This document shows, piece by piece, positions 9,957 to 20,687 of a DNA stretch of 64,000 nucleotides. The DNA is from an uncultured Pelagibacteraceae bacterium (lineage in GTDB: Bacteria > Pseudomonadota > Alphaproteobacteria > Pelagibacterales > Pelagibacteraceae). Both the position numbers and the translations under genes were made by a program. The stretch covers positions 1 to 64,000 of the forward strand of contig CABYCY010000008.1 of the NCBI GenBank assembly GCA_902517615.1. Reading direction: 5' to 3'. A model generated the notes under the pieces. It saw only the letters and a list, made by a program, of their open reading frames with translations. It did no database searches and had not been told where the DNA came from. How positions within the stretch are numbered: the first letter of the stretch is position 1; the number at the start of each line of letters is the position of its first letter.

Positions 9957-9995
9957 GATTAGTGTTTCTAAATTAGAAGGTAACTAGATGTAGTG

Positions 9996-10559
9996 TTAAT
10001 TTATTTTAGATATTGGTGAAAAAGTTTTTCTATGATGTTTAGTAATACCTAATTTTTTTAAAGCTTTTAAGTGATGTTTTGTTCCATACCCAAAGTTTTT
10101 ATCCCAATCATAACCTTTATTTTTTTTTGATAAGGTGGTTATAAACTTATCTCTCGATACTTTTGCAATTATAGAGGCAGCCGAAATAGACGGGACTTTT
10201 TTATCTCCTTTAATAACTGATTTTAAATTATAATTTTTTAACTCTGGAGTTTTATTTCCATCTATCAGAACGTGTGTAGGTTTTTTCTTAAGTTTTTTGA
10301 TGGCTCTTTTCATAGCCAGCAAACTTGCTTGTAGTATATTCAGCTTTTCTATTTCTTTGACAGAAGCTTTGCCTATGGACCAAGTAGAATTTTTTTTTAT
10401 ATATGTGCATAGATACTCTCTCTCTTTTTTACTTAATGATTTTGAATCTTTTAATAACTTTGGATTAATTGATTTTTTTAAAATGACTGCTGAAGCATAA
10501 ACAGGCCCAATTAAACTTCCTCTACCAACCTCATCAACCCCAGCAATTATCTTCATCAA
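9996..10559 (-). CDS. rnhB: Ribonuclease HII
   Basis: AGVDEVGRGSLIGPVYASAVIL, SAASIIAKVSRD, YGTKHHLKAL motifs. Confidence 0.95.
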   Translation of the reverse strand: MMKIIAGVDEVGRGSLIGPVYASAVILKKSINPKLLKDSKSLSKKEREYLCTYIKKNSTWSIGKASVKEIEKLNILQASLLAMKRAIKKLKKKPTHVLIDGNKTPELKNYNLKSVIKGDKKVPSISAASIIAKVSRDKFITTLSKKNKGYDWDKNFGYGTKHHLKALKKLGITKHHRKTFSPISKIN

Positions 10560-11275
10560 ATTTTTAACTTCAGATCTTTGATTTTGTCTCTAATTTTCTT
10601 TAAATCTTCCCATGAGTGTTTTTTATTTTCTGGAAAACGAATTAAATAAGATGGATTAAAAGTTATCATTAAAGGGAATGTTTTGTTTTTTAAAATCACT
10701 TCCTTCCAATGTCCTCTTTCATTAGTTATTTTTTCACTTATTCCTGTTACAGCCTCCATTGCCGAACTACCCATCAAAACAATAATCTTTGGGTTTATAA
10801 TCGATATATGCTCCTTCAAAAATACTGAGTATCTTTTAATTTCAGTTGAGGTTGGTTTTCTGTCATCAGGTGGTCTAAAATTGATTGCATAACTAGTGTA
10901 AATATTTTGTCTCTTAATATTGATGGCTATAAGCATTTTGTAAAGAAGTTCGCCAACTTCACCTCTAAATGGGACACCCAATTTTTCTTCTTCAGCCCCA
11001 GGAGACTCTCCAATTAACATTAAAGGGCTATTTATATTTCCCTGACCTAAAATAATTTTGTTTGAATTTTCTTTCAATTTACAATTTTCAATTGAATTTA
11101 TTTGATCTTTTAAATTTTTTAGTAATTCTTCTTTATTAATTTGCAGGGTGCCATTGTTCGTTTCTAAAATATTAAATCTATTTATTGGCTTATCAGCGAA
11201 TATAAATTTTGGCTCAATAGTATTAATTAGTTCTTGGTTTAATTTGGTATTTTGATTTATCACTTTTTTAGTCAT
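10556..11275 (-). CDS. Uracil-DNA glycosylase, family 4-like
   Basis: LIGESPGAEEEKLGVPFRGEVGELL...SYAINFRPPDDRKP...HPS-like FNPSYLIRFPENK. Confidence 0.8.
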   Translation of the reverse strand: MTKKVINQNTKLNQELINTIEPKFIFADKPINRFNILETNNGTLQINKEELLKNLKDQINSIENCKLKENSNKIILGQGNINSPLMLIGESPGAEEEKLGVPFRGEVGELLYKMLIAINIKRQNIYTSYAINFRPPDDRKPTSTEIKRYSVFLKEHISIINPKIIVLMGSSAMEAVTGISEKITNERGHWKEVILKNKTFPLMITFNPSYLIRFPENKKHSWEDLKKIRDKIKDLKLKI

Positions 11276-11286
11276 AGTATGGTCAC

Positions 11287-12972
11287 ATGTTCCTAAAATT
11301 TCTAAAATTAGTACTATTAATATTCATATCTTATCAGACACCTTTGTATTCTAAAAGTGCTACTTTTAATGATTTCAACTCAAGAGATTTATCAAATTAT
11401 TTTTCTGGAATTGTTGCATTTGAAAATAGAGATAATTCTGTAGCTTTAAAATTTTTTAACTTAACTAAAGTATTAATTAACAAACATGACAGTTATTTAA
11501 AAAGATATGTTAACTCTTTAGTTTTAGATAACAAAGTACCTCAAGCAATTAATGTATTAAATAACAACGTAAACAAATCTAACTCAGATTTTTATGATGC
11601 ATATATAATTTTAATAATTGATAGTTTAAAGAAAAATAACTTTAAAAAAGCTGATGAATATTTAACACAAAGTTTAAAATTTCAAGATGAAGATAGGATA
11701 AACCTAGTTATATTTGAAACTCTAAAACAGTACATTTATACATTTAAAAATAAAAAAATATTAGATAACAAAAAAAATTTTGGCAACCTATCTCTCATAG
11801 CTGAAACATTCCAAAGATGTTATATTGAAGATAAGAGAACTTCATCATTTTTTCTTAATTTAATAAATAATCAACAAGGTGATTATTCAAGATACATTTT
11901 CTTTTATCTTAATTATTTAATTGATAACAACAAATTAAATGAAGCAAGATTAGTTGTTGAGCAAATTGATTATATAAATTCAACACTTTTACTTTCACAA
12001 AGCAAAAGTTGGGTAGACAAAGAAAAATTTGATGATTTTGGAAAAATTTTTTCATGCAAGGATCATAATGACCTTGTCAGTGAGTTTTTATTTTTAATCT
12101 CTAATCTTTATTCTTCCCAGGATAATTTTGAAAAATCAAATTTTTATTTAAATTTGTCAAACTATTTAAATCCTAAGTTTGAATTTAATCTGTCATTGGT
12201 TGCAGAAAATTTTTATCTTAATGATGAATTTGATAAAGTAAAAAGGGTCTTAAAAAACTTTAAAAAAGAAGATGAATTTTTTTATTGGTTTAGATTAAAA
12301 AAAGAAGCTCAAATAATAATTCAAGAGCAGGATTATGAAAATGGAATTAAATACATAGATTCAAAATTTAATAAAATTGAAAATCCAAATATAAAAATGA
12401 TTTTTGATTTAGCTAATTTTTATAAAAATTCTAAAAATTATGAAAAGGCAATAGATCGTTATACAGAAATTATTTTAACACTGGATGACAATTCACTTAT
12501 TAAATCAGATGTATTGTATCGTAGAGGGGGTAGCTATGAAAGAATGGGCAATTATGAAAAGTCAGATGAAGATTTATTGCATGCGCTTAAAATTGATCCT
12601 AGTGATGCATATATTTTGAATTACCTTGCTTACTCCTGGTTAGAGCGTGATTATAAAATTAATGAAGCAATGGATATGTTGAAAACAGCATATAATTTAA
12701 AAAGCAATGATCCATATATTATTGATTCAATTGGATGGGCATATTTTTTAATAGAGGATTATGTAGAAGCAGAAAAGTATTTAAAAAGAGCAGTAGAATT
12801 AATGCCAGATGACCCAATCGTGAATGATCATTATGGAGATATTTTATGGAAATTAAATCGAAAAATTCAAGCAAGATATTTTTGGAACAATGTATTAACT
12901 TTTGATGACACTGAAGAGGATATGAGAGAAAAAATCAATATCAAAGTAGTTGAGGGTCTTAAAAATTCCTAA
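11287..12972 (+). CDS. Exported tetratricopeptide repeat protein
   Basis: Signal peptide; TPR units RRGGSYERMGNYEKSDEDLLHALKIDPSDAYILNYLAYSWLE..., IDSIGWAYFLIEDYVEAEKYLKRAVELMPDDP. Confidence 0.85.
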   Translation: MFLKFLKLVLLIFISYQTPLYSKSATFNDFNSRDLSNYFSGIVAFENRDNSVALKFFNLTKVLINKHDSYLKRYVNSLVLDNKVPQAINVLNNNVNKSNSDFYDAYIILIIDSLKKNNFKKADEYLTQSLKFQDEDRINLVIFETLKQYIYTFKNKKILDNKKNFGNLSLIAETFQRCYIEDKRTSSFFLNLINNQQGDYSRYIFFYLNYLIDNNKLNEARLVVEQIDYINSTLLLSQSKSWVDKEKFDDFGKIFSCKDHNDLVSEFLFLISNLYSSQDNFEKSNFYLNLSNYLNPKFEFNLSLVAENFYLNDEFDKVKRVLKNFKKEDEFFYWFRLKKEAQIIIQEQDYENGIKYIDSKFNKIENPNIKMIFDLANFYKNSKNYEKAIDRYTEIILTLDDNSLIKSDVLYRRGGSYERMGNYEKSDEDLLHALKIDPSDAYILNYLAYSWLERDYKINEAMDMLKTAYNLKSNDPYIIDSIGWAYFLIEDYVEAEKYLKRAVELMPDDPIVNDHYGDILWKLNRKIQARYFWNNVLTFDDTEEDMREKINIKVVEGLKNS

Positions 12973-13818
12973 ATGAAAATTAATAAAATTAAATCTAATG
13001 CAAAGCTAAATTTAGCACTAAATATTACTGGTAAAAAAAAAGTTTTACATAAAATTGAAAGTATAATTGGTTTCATAGATCTGCATGATGTTATTTCAAT
13101 AAATCAACATAATGGGAAAAAACATCATATTTCTTTTTATGGAAAGTTTTCTAAAAATATTGAAAAAAAAAATACTGTACAAAAATTATTTCAAATACTA
13201 GATAAGGAAAATTTATTAAAAAATAAAAAATTCAAAGTTAAAATTAAAAAATTAATTCCCCAAGAAGCTGGGTTGGGCGGGGGATCGATGAATGCAGCTA
13301 GTGTGTTTAATTATCTGATAAAAAAAAAAATTATTAATCCTAATCATAAAAAAATTCGAAGCATCTGTGACTTCGTTGGTTCTGATGTTATTTTAGGTAC
13401 CATTTCATCTAGCTGTGTTTTGTCATCAGGTGGTAGAATAAAAAAGATTTATGATGCTCCAAAATATTACTCTACTTTAGTAAAGCCTGATTTTGGTTGC
13501 TCAACTAAAAAAATATACTCTGCTGTTCGAAAGTATACAAAACCAAAATATAACAAACCTAAGAAAAATATGTTTGGGGCAAAATATTTGATTAATGAAC
13601 AAAATGCTCTTGAAACAATAGCGCTCAAAAAATATCCGAAACTTAAAAAAATAAAGTTATTGTTAGAAAGTATTGATAATCCATTATTTGTAAGAATGAC
13701 TGGTTCGGGATCAACAATTGTTGCCTATTATAATTCATTAAAGAGTTGTAAATTGGCAAAAGCTAAATTTAAAAGAAAATATAAAAATTATTGGTGTGTT
13801 ACAGCAAAAACTATATGA
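12973..13818 (+). CDS. ispE: 4-diphosphocytidyl-2-C-methyl-D-erythritol kinase
   Basis: AKLNLALNITGKK, IPQEAGLGGGSMNAASVFNYL, GSDVILG, MTGSGSTIVAYY. Confidence 0.93.
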   Translation: MKINKIKSNAKLNLALNITGKKKVLHKIESIIGFIDLHDVISINQHNGKKHHISFYGKFSKNIEKKNTVQKLFQILDKENLLKNKKFKVKIKKLIPQEAGLGGGSMNAASVFNYLIKKKIINPNHKKIRSICDFVGSDVILGTISSSCVLSSGGRIKKIYDAPKYYSTLVKPDFGCSTKKIYSAVRKYTKPKYNKPKKNMFGAKYLINEQNALETIALKKYPKLKKIKLLLESIDNPLFVRMTGSGSTIVAYYNSLKSCKLAKAKFKRKYKNYWCVTAKTI

Positions 13819-13851
13819 ATTTTATATTTTTATGTTATAGGAAGCTAGTAT

Positions 13852-13925
13852 TGGGGCGTAGCCAAGCGGTAAGGCACGGGTTTTTGGTACCTGCATCCTA
13901 GGTTCGAATCCTAGCGCCCCAGCCA
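13852..13925 (+). tRNA. tRNA-Gln(TTG)
   Basis: Cloverleaf TGGGGCG.../CGCCCCA, anticodon loop TTTTGGT, T-arm CTAGGTTCGAATCCTAG, encoded CCA. Confidence 0.95.
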
Positions 13926-13928
13926 ATT

Positions 13929-15203
13929 ATGAAAAATTTTTTAGATAAATTTTTTTCCCGATCGAAAAATCTTGATTATATTAGTCAAAATCTAAAACGA
14001 ATTACTTTAACAACACCCGCAAATAAAATTTTTGAAGCAATTAATAATTTTTCAGAGAAAAGTGAAATTAGATATGTGGGTGGGTGTGTAAGAAAAGTGA
14101 TAAAAAAAGAAAATGTTGATGATATTGACCTAGCAACAAATTTAACGCCTCTAGAAGTTTGTGAGGCTCTTAAAAACAAACAAATAAGTTATTACGAAAC
14201 AGGAATTGAACACGGAACTATAACTGCAATAATTGATGAATATAAATATGAAATTACCACTTTAAGGAAGGACGTTTCAACTGATGGAAGGCATGCTGAA
14301 GTAGAATTCTCTTTAGATTGGAAGGAAGATGCCTCTAGAAGGGATTTTACTATCAATTCAATTTATGCAGATGGCGATGGTAATTTATTTGATCCATTTA
14401 ACGGTAAAAAAGATTTGGAGGAGGGTTATATTAATTTTATTGGTAATGCGGAGAAAAGAATTCAAGAGGATTATTTACGTATTTTAAGGTATTTAAGATT
14501 TTATTTAAATTACTCAAATCATAAGCACCAGTCAGAAATAATAAAAAATATAAAAAAAAATATTGATGGAATTTCAAATATATCATCTGAAAGGTTAATC
14601 AATGAACTAAAAAAAATAACGAGTTCAAATGGATTTTTAAAACTATTTAAAGATAAAGAAAGTTTAGAGCTATTAGAAATAATTTTCCCACAATTAAAAA
14701 ATATTAAAAATTTTAAAAAACACAATTCTTATGCTGCAGAGAATTTTTTAAAAATTGACTTTATATTCTTAATTGCGCTTTTAGTGATTGATGGGACTGA
14801 TAATGCTGATTATTTTCTTTATAAATTTAAAATATCTAACAAAGATAAGAAAAGATTAAAATTGATAGATCTGTTTTATAGAGAAAGTGTAACTCTTAAC
14901 AACTTTACAGAGAAAAATCTGAATAAATTTTTTTATTTTAATGGTAGACAGGCTGTAATAGATATAATTAAATTTAAAATTTTTATCTCAAACAAAGTAG
15001 AGAAAAAACTAATCAAACTATTAGATACTTATAAAGAGAAAGTAATTCCAACTTTGCCAGTAGGGGCTGATTTACTAATGTCTAAATTTCAAATTCCTGA
15101 GGGTAAAACTTTAGGTAATAAATTAAAAAAAATCGAAGAAACTTGGGTTCAAAACGGATTTCAAATTTCAGATAAGCAAGTACAGCAAATAATTAAAAGT
15201 TAA
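13929..15203 (+). CDS. cca: CCA tRNA nucleotidyltransferase / poly(A) polymerase family
   Basis: [10 protein letters not shown]...DDIDLATNL...[30 protein letters not shown]...RILRYLRF. Confidence 0.92.
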   Translation: MKNFLDKFFSRSKNLDYISQNLKRITLTTPANKIFEAINNFSEKSEIRYVGGCVRKVIKKENVDDIDLATNLTPLEVCEALKNKQISYYETGIEHGTITAIIDEYKYEITTLRKDVSTDGRHAEVEFSLDWKEDASRRDFTINSIYADGDGNLFDPFNGKKDLEEGYINFIGNAEKRIQEDYLRILRYLRFYLNYSNHKHQSEIIKNIKKNIDGISNISSERLINELKKITSSNGFLKLFKDKESLELLEIIFPQLKNIKNFKKHNSYAAENFLKIDFIFLIALLVIDGTDNADYFLYKFKISNKDKKRLKLIDLFYRESVTLNNFTEKNLNKFFYFNGRQAVIDIIKFKIFISNKVEKKLIKLLDTYKEKVIPTLPVGADLLMSKFQIPEGKTLGNKLKKIEETWVQNGFQISDKQVQQIIKS

Positions 15204-15682
15204 ATATATTTAACGTCTTTAATTTCAAAATTTTTTACACCAGAGGGTGTATTTATTTCAACTAAATCACTTTTATTTTTTCCAATCAAACCTTTACCAA
15301 TTGGCGATTGAAAGAAAATTAGTTTTTGTTTTAAATCTGCCTCATCTCTTCCAACAATTTTATAATTAATTTTTTCACCAGTATCTAAATCTTCTAAATA
15401 AACTGTAGATCCAAAAATTACTTTTCCTTCATTATTTAGTTTTGTAACATCAATAACATTTGCTCTTGCAATAATGTCGTTAATTTCGTTTATTCTTCCT
15501 TCGTTATGAGATTGCTCTTCTTTAGCTGCATGATATTCAGCATTTTCTTTAAGGTCTCCATGGGATCTTGCTTCAGCAATTGCAGCTACTATTTCAGGTC
15601 TTTTTTTTTCTTTTAAAAAAACTAATTCTTCCTTTAATTTATTTAGTCCGTTTAATGTTATTGGCTCTTTATCCATTTTTTT
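15200..15682 (-). CDS. greA: Transcription elongation factor GreA
   Basis: [37 protein letters not shown]; start likely at MDKEPI within the longer ORF (to 15697). Confidence 0.95.
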   Translation of the reverse strand, partial: KKMDKEPITLNGLNKLKEELVFLKEKKRPEIVAAIAEARSHGDLKENAEYHAAKEEQSHNEGRINEINDIIARANVIDVTKLNNEGKVIFGSTVYLEDLDTGEKINYKIVGRDEADLKQKLIFFQSPIGKGLIGKNKSDLVEINTPSGVKNFEIKDVKYI

Positions 15683-16508
15683 ATTTCCATTTTGCAATCG
15701 GAGGTAATGACATCAAAATTCCTTCAACATTACCACCAGTTTGTAGGCCAAATTTTGTTCCTCTATCATAGAGCAAATTAAATTCTGCGTATCGACCCCT
15801 TTTAATATACTGAAACTCTTTGTCTTTTAAAGTCCATTTTCTTTTTATTTTTTTTTTAATTATTTCATTAAATAGCATTTGAAATGTAACACCAACATCT
15901 CTGACAAATTTAAAGTCATTTTCAAAATTATCATTTTTATAGTCAAAAAAGATTCCACCTATACCTCTTGGTTCTTTTCTGTGAGGTAGATAAAAATATT
16001 CATCACACCACTTTTTATATTCTTTGTAATAATTTTTATTATGTCTATCGCACATTGCTTTTAATATTTTATGAAAGTTTTTCTTCTCTTTTTCATCTTT
16101 TATTGCTGGGGTTGCATCCATACCTCCACCAAACCAATTTTTCGTCGTGCAAATAAATCTAGTGTTAAAATGCATTGCAGGGATATGAGGGTTTTGCATA
16201 TGCATAACTATTGAAATTCCTGATGCCCAAAATCTAGGGTCCTTACTTGCACCTGGTATATTTTTTTGAAATTGTTTAGGGAATTTTCCATAAACTTTTG
16301 AAAAATTTACTCCTACTTTTTCAAAAATTTTTCCATTTTTGAGAATTCTATATTCACCGCCACCCTCATCTTTTTTACTACTTCTTTTCCAAGAAGTTGA
16401 TTGAAAATTTATTTTGTTTTTTTCAACTTTTAAAATATCGTCACATATTGCATTTTGTAACAGTTTAAACCAATTACTTGCCAAGTCTTTTTTAATTGAG
16501 ATCTCCAT
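15681..16508 (-). CDS. hemF: Oxygen-dependent coproporphyrinogen III oxidase
   Basis: [30 protein letters not shown]..., [31 protein letters not shown]. Confidence 0.95.
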   Translation of the reverse strand: MEISIKKDLASNWFKLLQNAICDDILKVEKNKINFQSTSWKRSSKKDEGGGEYRILKNGKIFEKVGVNFSKVYGKFPKQFQKNIPGASKDPRFWASGISIVMHMQNPHIPAMHFNTRFICTTKNWFGGGMDATPAIKDEKEKKNFHKILKAMCDRHNKNYYKEYKKWCDEYFYLPHRKEPRGIGGIFFDYKNDNFENDFKFVRDVGVTFQMLFNEIIKKKIKRKWTLKDKEFQYIKRGRYAEFNLLYDRGTKFGLQTGGNVEGILMSLPPIAKWK

Positions 16509-16509
16509 T

Positions 16510-16983
16510 TTATATTAATTCAATTTGACGCAAACTTTCTGCCAAAACAATGGCAACCGATGATGCAATATTAAGAGATCTTACTTGGTTATTCATTGGT
16601 ATTTTTAGACGATTTTTAATTAATTTATGAACGTTTTCAGGTACCCCAGCACTTTCCCTTCCAAATAATATAGTATCATCAGGTTTGAATTTAAATTTAG
16701 TATAATTTGTTGAACCCTTAGTTGTCATCAATACGATTCTCTGTTTCTTCTTTGCCTCAAAAAATTTTTCCGAACTTTGATAAAACTCTATTTGACTATA
16801 GTCCATATAGTCCATAACTACTCTTTTAAAGCGTTTGTCTGACAATAGAAAGCCACATGGCTCAATTATTTCTAATTTAGCACCTAGACAGGCACATGTT
16901 CTTATAATTGCTGCTGTATTCTGAGGTATATCAGGCTCATACAAAGCTATTTTGGGTCCTAAAATTGTTGAATTATGTGTCAT
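16510..16983 (-). CDS. trmL: tRNA (cytidine(34)-2'-O)-methyltransferase, SPOUT family
   Basis: ALYEPDIPQNTAAIIRTCACLGAKLEIIEP...LFGRESAGVPENVH...IPMNNQVRSLNIASSVAIVLAE. Confidence 0.9.
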   Translation of the reverse strand: MTHNSTILGPKIALYEPDIPQNTAAIIRTCACLGAKLEIIEPCGFLLSDKRFKRVVMDYMDYSQIEFYQSSEKFFEAKKKQRIVLMTTKGSTNYTKFKFKPDDTILFGRESAGVPENVHKLIKNRLKIPMNNQVRSLNIASSVAIVLAESLRQIELI

Positions 16984-17075
16984 TCTTTCAGTAGTAAAAT
17001 AATTATTTTATATTATATGAATTCGTATATTAACTATTTTAAATCAAAAAGAGATAATAATAAAAGCTACTAAAA

Positions 17076-17585
17076 GTGTCTGAAAAAAAAACCAAAAGAA
17101 GAGATTTTTTATTTACAGCTACTACGGCTGTAGGAGCTGTTGGAGCAGCTGCAGTGGTGTGGCCAATGGTAGATCAAATGAATCCAGATGCTTCGGTTAA
17201 AGCATTGGCCAGCACAGAAGTTGATGTAAGTTCATTAACACCAGGAAATACATTGACTGTTTTGTGGAGAGGCAAACCAGTATTTATAAGAAGAAGAACC
17301 AAAGAGGAAATTGATGAGGCAAGATCGGTCAAGATGGATGAGTTGATTCATCCTGAAAAAGATGAAGATAGAGCAAAAAATCCTGAGTGGTTAGTAATGT
17401 TAGGAGTTTGTACTCATCTTGGGTGTGTACCTTTAAATGATAAAGGTGATTATAACGGGTGGTTCTGTCCTTGTCATGGGTCTCACTATGATACTTCTGG
17501 AAGAATTAGAAAAGGGCCAGCACCTTTAAATATGGAAGTTCCAAAATACGAGTTCGTTAATGCGAATACAATCAAGATTGGTTAA
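17076..17585 (+). CDS. petA: Ubiquinol-cytochrome c reductase Rieske iron-sulfur subunit (GTG start)
   Basis: Tat signal RRDFLF; CTHLGC...CPCHGSHYD. Confidence 0.97.
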   Translation: MSEKKTKRRDFLFTATTAVGAVGAAAVVWPMVDQMNPDASVKALASTEVDVSSLTPGNTLTVLWRGKPVFIRRRTKEEIDEARSVKMDELIHPEKDEDRAKNPEWLVMLGVCTHLGCVPLNDKGDYNGWFCPCHGSHYDTSGRIRKGPAPLNMEVPKYEFVNANTIKIG

Positions 17586-17593
17586 AGAAAAAA

Positions 17594-18856
17594 ATGAGCG
17601 ATCATGATTACAGACCAAAATCAAAAGTAGGGCAGTGGTTTAACGACCGACTACCACTGTTGACTCTTGCAAATCATTTAACTGATTATCCAACTCCAAA
17701 AAATTTAAATTACTGGTGGACTTTTGGTGGAATATTAACTTTTTGTTTAATTACTCAAATTGTAACTGGTCTAACACTTGCTATGCATTACATTGCTCAT
17801 GCTGATATGGCATTCGAGAGTGTTGAGCATATTATGCGTGATGTTAATTATGGTTGGTTGATTAGATACATTCATGCAAATGGTGCATCAATGTTTTTTT
17901 TAGCAGTTTATATTCATATATTTAGATCTTTGTTTTATGGCTCTTACAAATCTCCAAGAGAAATAATTTGGATTTTAGGAATAATAATTTATTTATTGAT
18001 GATGGCAGCAGCTTTTATGGGTTATGTTTTGCCGTGGGGTCAAATGAGTTTTTGGGGGGCAACAGTTATTACAAATTTATTTAGTGCTATTCCTCTCGTA
18101 GGGGAAGGAATAGTTACTTGGTTATGGGGTGGTTATTCAGTTGACAACCCTACGTTAACTAGATTTTTTACTTTGCACTATTTAATTCCATTTTTAATTT
18201 TAGGTTTAGTAGTTTTACACATATGGGCTCTACATGTGCCTGGAAATAATAATCCAGTTGGTATAGATATTAAAAAACCATCAAAGGACACAGTTCCATT
18301 CCATCCTTATATTGTTATTAAAGACGGTTTTGCTTTATTAATGTTCATGATTGTGTTTGCTTTCTTTGTGTTTTATGCACCAAATATTTTAGGACATGCA
18401 GATAATTATATAGAGGCGAATCCAATGGTAACTCCTGCACACATTGTACCCGAATGGTATTTACTACCTTTTTATGCAATCTTAAGATCAGTTCCTGACA
18501 AATTGCTTGGAGTTGTAGCGATGTTATCAGCAATATTAATTTTAGCAGTTTTACCTTGGTTAGATACCTCAAAAATAAGATCAGCTGTATTCAGACCCCT
18601 ATATAAACAATTTTACTGGATACTAGTTGCAGATGTTTTAATACTTGGTTATGTGGGCGCAATGCCAGCTGAAGGACTTTATTTGTTGATAGCACGAGTG
18701 GCAACAGCATATTACTTTCTGCATTTTTTAGTTATTCTTCCCATTTTAGGATTTAAAGAAAAAACTTTGCCTGTGCCTTTAAGCATTACTGAACCTGTTC
18801 TTGGTGGTTCACCAAATTTGGCTTCCGCCAGAAATAAAGAAAGTAAAATAGAATAA
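17594..18856 (+). CDS. petB: Cytochrome b
   Basis: [46 protein letters not shown]. Confidence 0.97.
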   Translation: MSDHDYRPKSKVGQWFNDRLPLLTLANHLTDYPTPKNLNYWWTFGGILTFCLITQIVTGLTLAMHYIAHADMAFESVEHIMRDVNYGWLIRYIHANGASMFFLAVYIHIFRSLFYGSYKSPREIIWILGIIIYLLMMAAAFMGYVLPWGQMSFWGATVITNLFSAIPLVGEGIVTWLWGGYSVDNPTLTRFFTLHYLIPFLILGLVVLHIWALHVPGNNNPVGIDIKKPSKDTVPFHPYIVIKDGFALLMFMIVFAFFVFYAPNILGHADNYIEANPMVTPAHIVPEWYLLPFYAILRSVPDKLLGVVAMLSAILILAVLPWLDTSKIRSAVFRPLYKQFYWILVADVLILGYVGAMPAEGLYLLIARVATAYYFLHFLVILPILGFKEKTLPVPLSITEPVLGGSPNLASARNKESKIE

Positions 18857-18857
18857 G

Positions 18858-19637
18858 GTGAAAAATTTATTTAAATTATTTTCTATACTAATCATAATTA
18901 TTACCTCAAATTCATATTCTTTAGCTGCAGAAAAAGTAGAATATTTAAAAACTGATTGGAGTTTTAAGGGTCTTTTAGGAAAATTTGACAGAGCTTCTCT
19001 TCAAAGAGGATATCAAGTTTATACTGAGGTATGTGCTTCATGTCATTCCATGAAGTACTTAAGTTATAGAAATTTAGCAGAAAAAGGTGGACCAGAATTT
19101 TCTGAGGCCCAAGTTAAAGCAATTGCAGCATCTTTTGAAGTTACTGACGGGCCAAATTCTGATGGTGAAATGTTTACAAGACCAGGTAAATTATCTGATA
19201 AATTTGTAATGCCATATGACAATGTAAAAGCAGCTCAAGCTGCAAATGGTGGCGCATATCCTCCAGACATGTCTGTATTGGTTAAAGCTAGAGGTGGAGG
19301 GGTTGATTATATCTACTCTTTGTTACAAGGTTATGAGCAAGCTCCGGTAGACGTATCTCTAGATGATGGAGTTTATTATAACAAATATATGTATGGTAAA
19401 AAAATTAGAATGGCAGCTCCATTATCAGATGGATTAATAGAATATGGTGATGGTACTAATGCTACTGTAGAACAGATGTCAAAAGATGTAACAACCTTTT
19501 TAATGTGGTCTGCTGAACCTCATTTAGAAGCACGACACCGAATGGGCTTTAAAGCAATAATATATTTGATTATTTTAACAACTCTTGTTTATTTCAGTAT
19601 GAAAAAAATCTGGTCACGTGTTAAATCTGAAGTTTAA
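18858..19637 (+). CDS. petC: Cytochrome c1
   Basis: Signal peptide; heme motif CASCH; GGAYPPDMSVLVKAR...; C-terminal TM anchor. Confidence 0.96.
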   Translation: MKNLFKLFSILIIIITSNSYSLAAEKVEYLKTDWSFKGLLGKFDRASLQRGYQVYTEVCASCHSMKYLSYRNLAEKGGPEFSEAQVKAIAASFEVTDGPNSDGEMFTRPGKLSDKFVMPYDNVKAAQAANGGAYPPDMSVLVKARGGGVDYIYSLLQGYEQAPVDVSLDDGVYYNKYMYGKKIRMAAPLSDGLIEYGDGTNATVEQMSKDVTTFLMWSAEPHLEARHRMGFKAIIYLIILTTLVYFSMKKIWSRVKSEV

Positions 19638-20687
19638 TATATCTCCATCTTTTACAATATAATCTTTACCCTCTAATCTCATTTTTCCATTAGCTTTAGA
19701 GTTTGTCCATCCATCATTAGCAATGAAATCTTCATAAGCTACAGTTTCAGCTCTAATAAAACCTTTTTCAAAATCTGTATGAATTTCTCCTGCAGCTTTA
19801 GGAGCGGTATAATTTTTTTGTATAGTCCAAGCCCTTGTTTCTTCTGGCCCTGAAGTGAAGTAGGTATCAAGTTCTAATATTTTGTAGCCTTTTTGAATTA
19901 GCATACTTAAACCTGTATCTTTTAAGCCAATCATATCCATATAATTTTTTTTTTCATCTACTGCTAATTCATTTATCTGGTTTTCTATATCTGCAGAAAC
20001 AATTAGGGTACTATCTACTCCGTATTTTTCGATAAAATTTTTTGTATATTTATTTCCATCTTGTACACTTTGTTCATCAACATTACAGACAAAAATTTTT
20101 GGTTTAATTGATAACAAGCCACTTTGATTCAGTTTTTTTGTATCAAATTGAGATTTTAATATTGATATATCTTTGTCATTGTTAATACAGTCCAAAGCAA
20201 TTTCTAAAATTTTAAGCTGATCTTCATCAATATTTTTCTTATTGTTTTTTTCTAGTCTTTTTTGAATAGACTCAATATCAGCCAACATCATTTCAGTTTC
20301 AATAATCTCAAGATCTCTTATAGGATCAACATCTGGGTTAACATTTTGAATGTCATCTGAATCAAAGCATCTAACCATATGAATAACAGCATCAACTTCC
20401 CTTATATGAGATAGAAATTTATTCCCCAATCCCTCACCTTTAGATGCACCTTTAACAAGACCAGCTATATCTACAAATGAAATAGTTGTATTGATTGTTT
20501 TTTTTGATTTCGAGACTTCTGACAATTTAACAAGTCTTTCATCTGGCACAGGAACTACTCCTACATTTGGATCTATTGTACAAAAGGGAAAATTTGCAGC
20601 TTGAGCCTTGCTAGAGTTTGTGAGTGCATTGAATAGTGTAGATTTACCTACATTAGGTAAACCAACAATTCCACATTTAAAACTCAT
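19614..20687 (-). CDS. ychF: Redox-regulated ATPase YchF
   Basis: CGIVGLPNVGKSTLFNALT, FPFCTIDPNVG; TGS C-terminal domain. Confidence 0.97.
   Translation of the reverse strand: MSFKCGIVGLPNVGKSTLFNALTNSSKAQAANFPFCTIDPNVGVVPVPDERLVKLSEVSKSKKTINTTISFVDIAGLVKGASKGEGLGNKFLSHIREVDAVIHMVRCFDSDDIQNVNPDVDPIRDLEIIETEMMLADIESIQKRLEKNNKKNIDEDQLKILEIALDCINNDKDISILKSQFDTKKLNQSGLLSIKPKIFVCNVDEQSVQDGNKYTKNFIEKYGVDSTLIVSADIENQINELAVDEKKNYMDMIGLKDTGLSMLIQKGYKILELDTYFTSGPEETRAWTIQKNYTAPKAAGEIHTDFEKGFIRAETVAYEDFIANDGWTNSKANGKMRLEGKDYIVKDGDILNFRFNT

Noticed and set aside
17000-17075. AT-rich spacer upstream of petA as a possible riboswitch
   Set aside because: No stable stems or recognised aptamer elements; reads as an ordinary promoter/leader.
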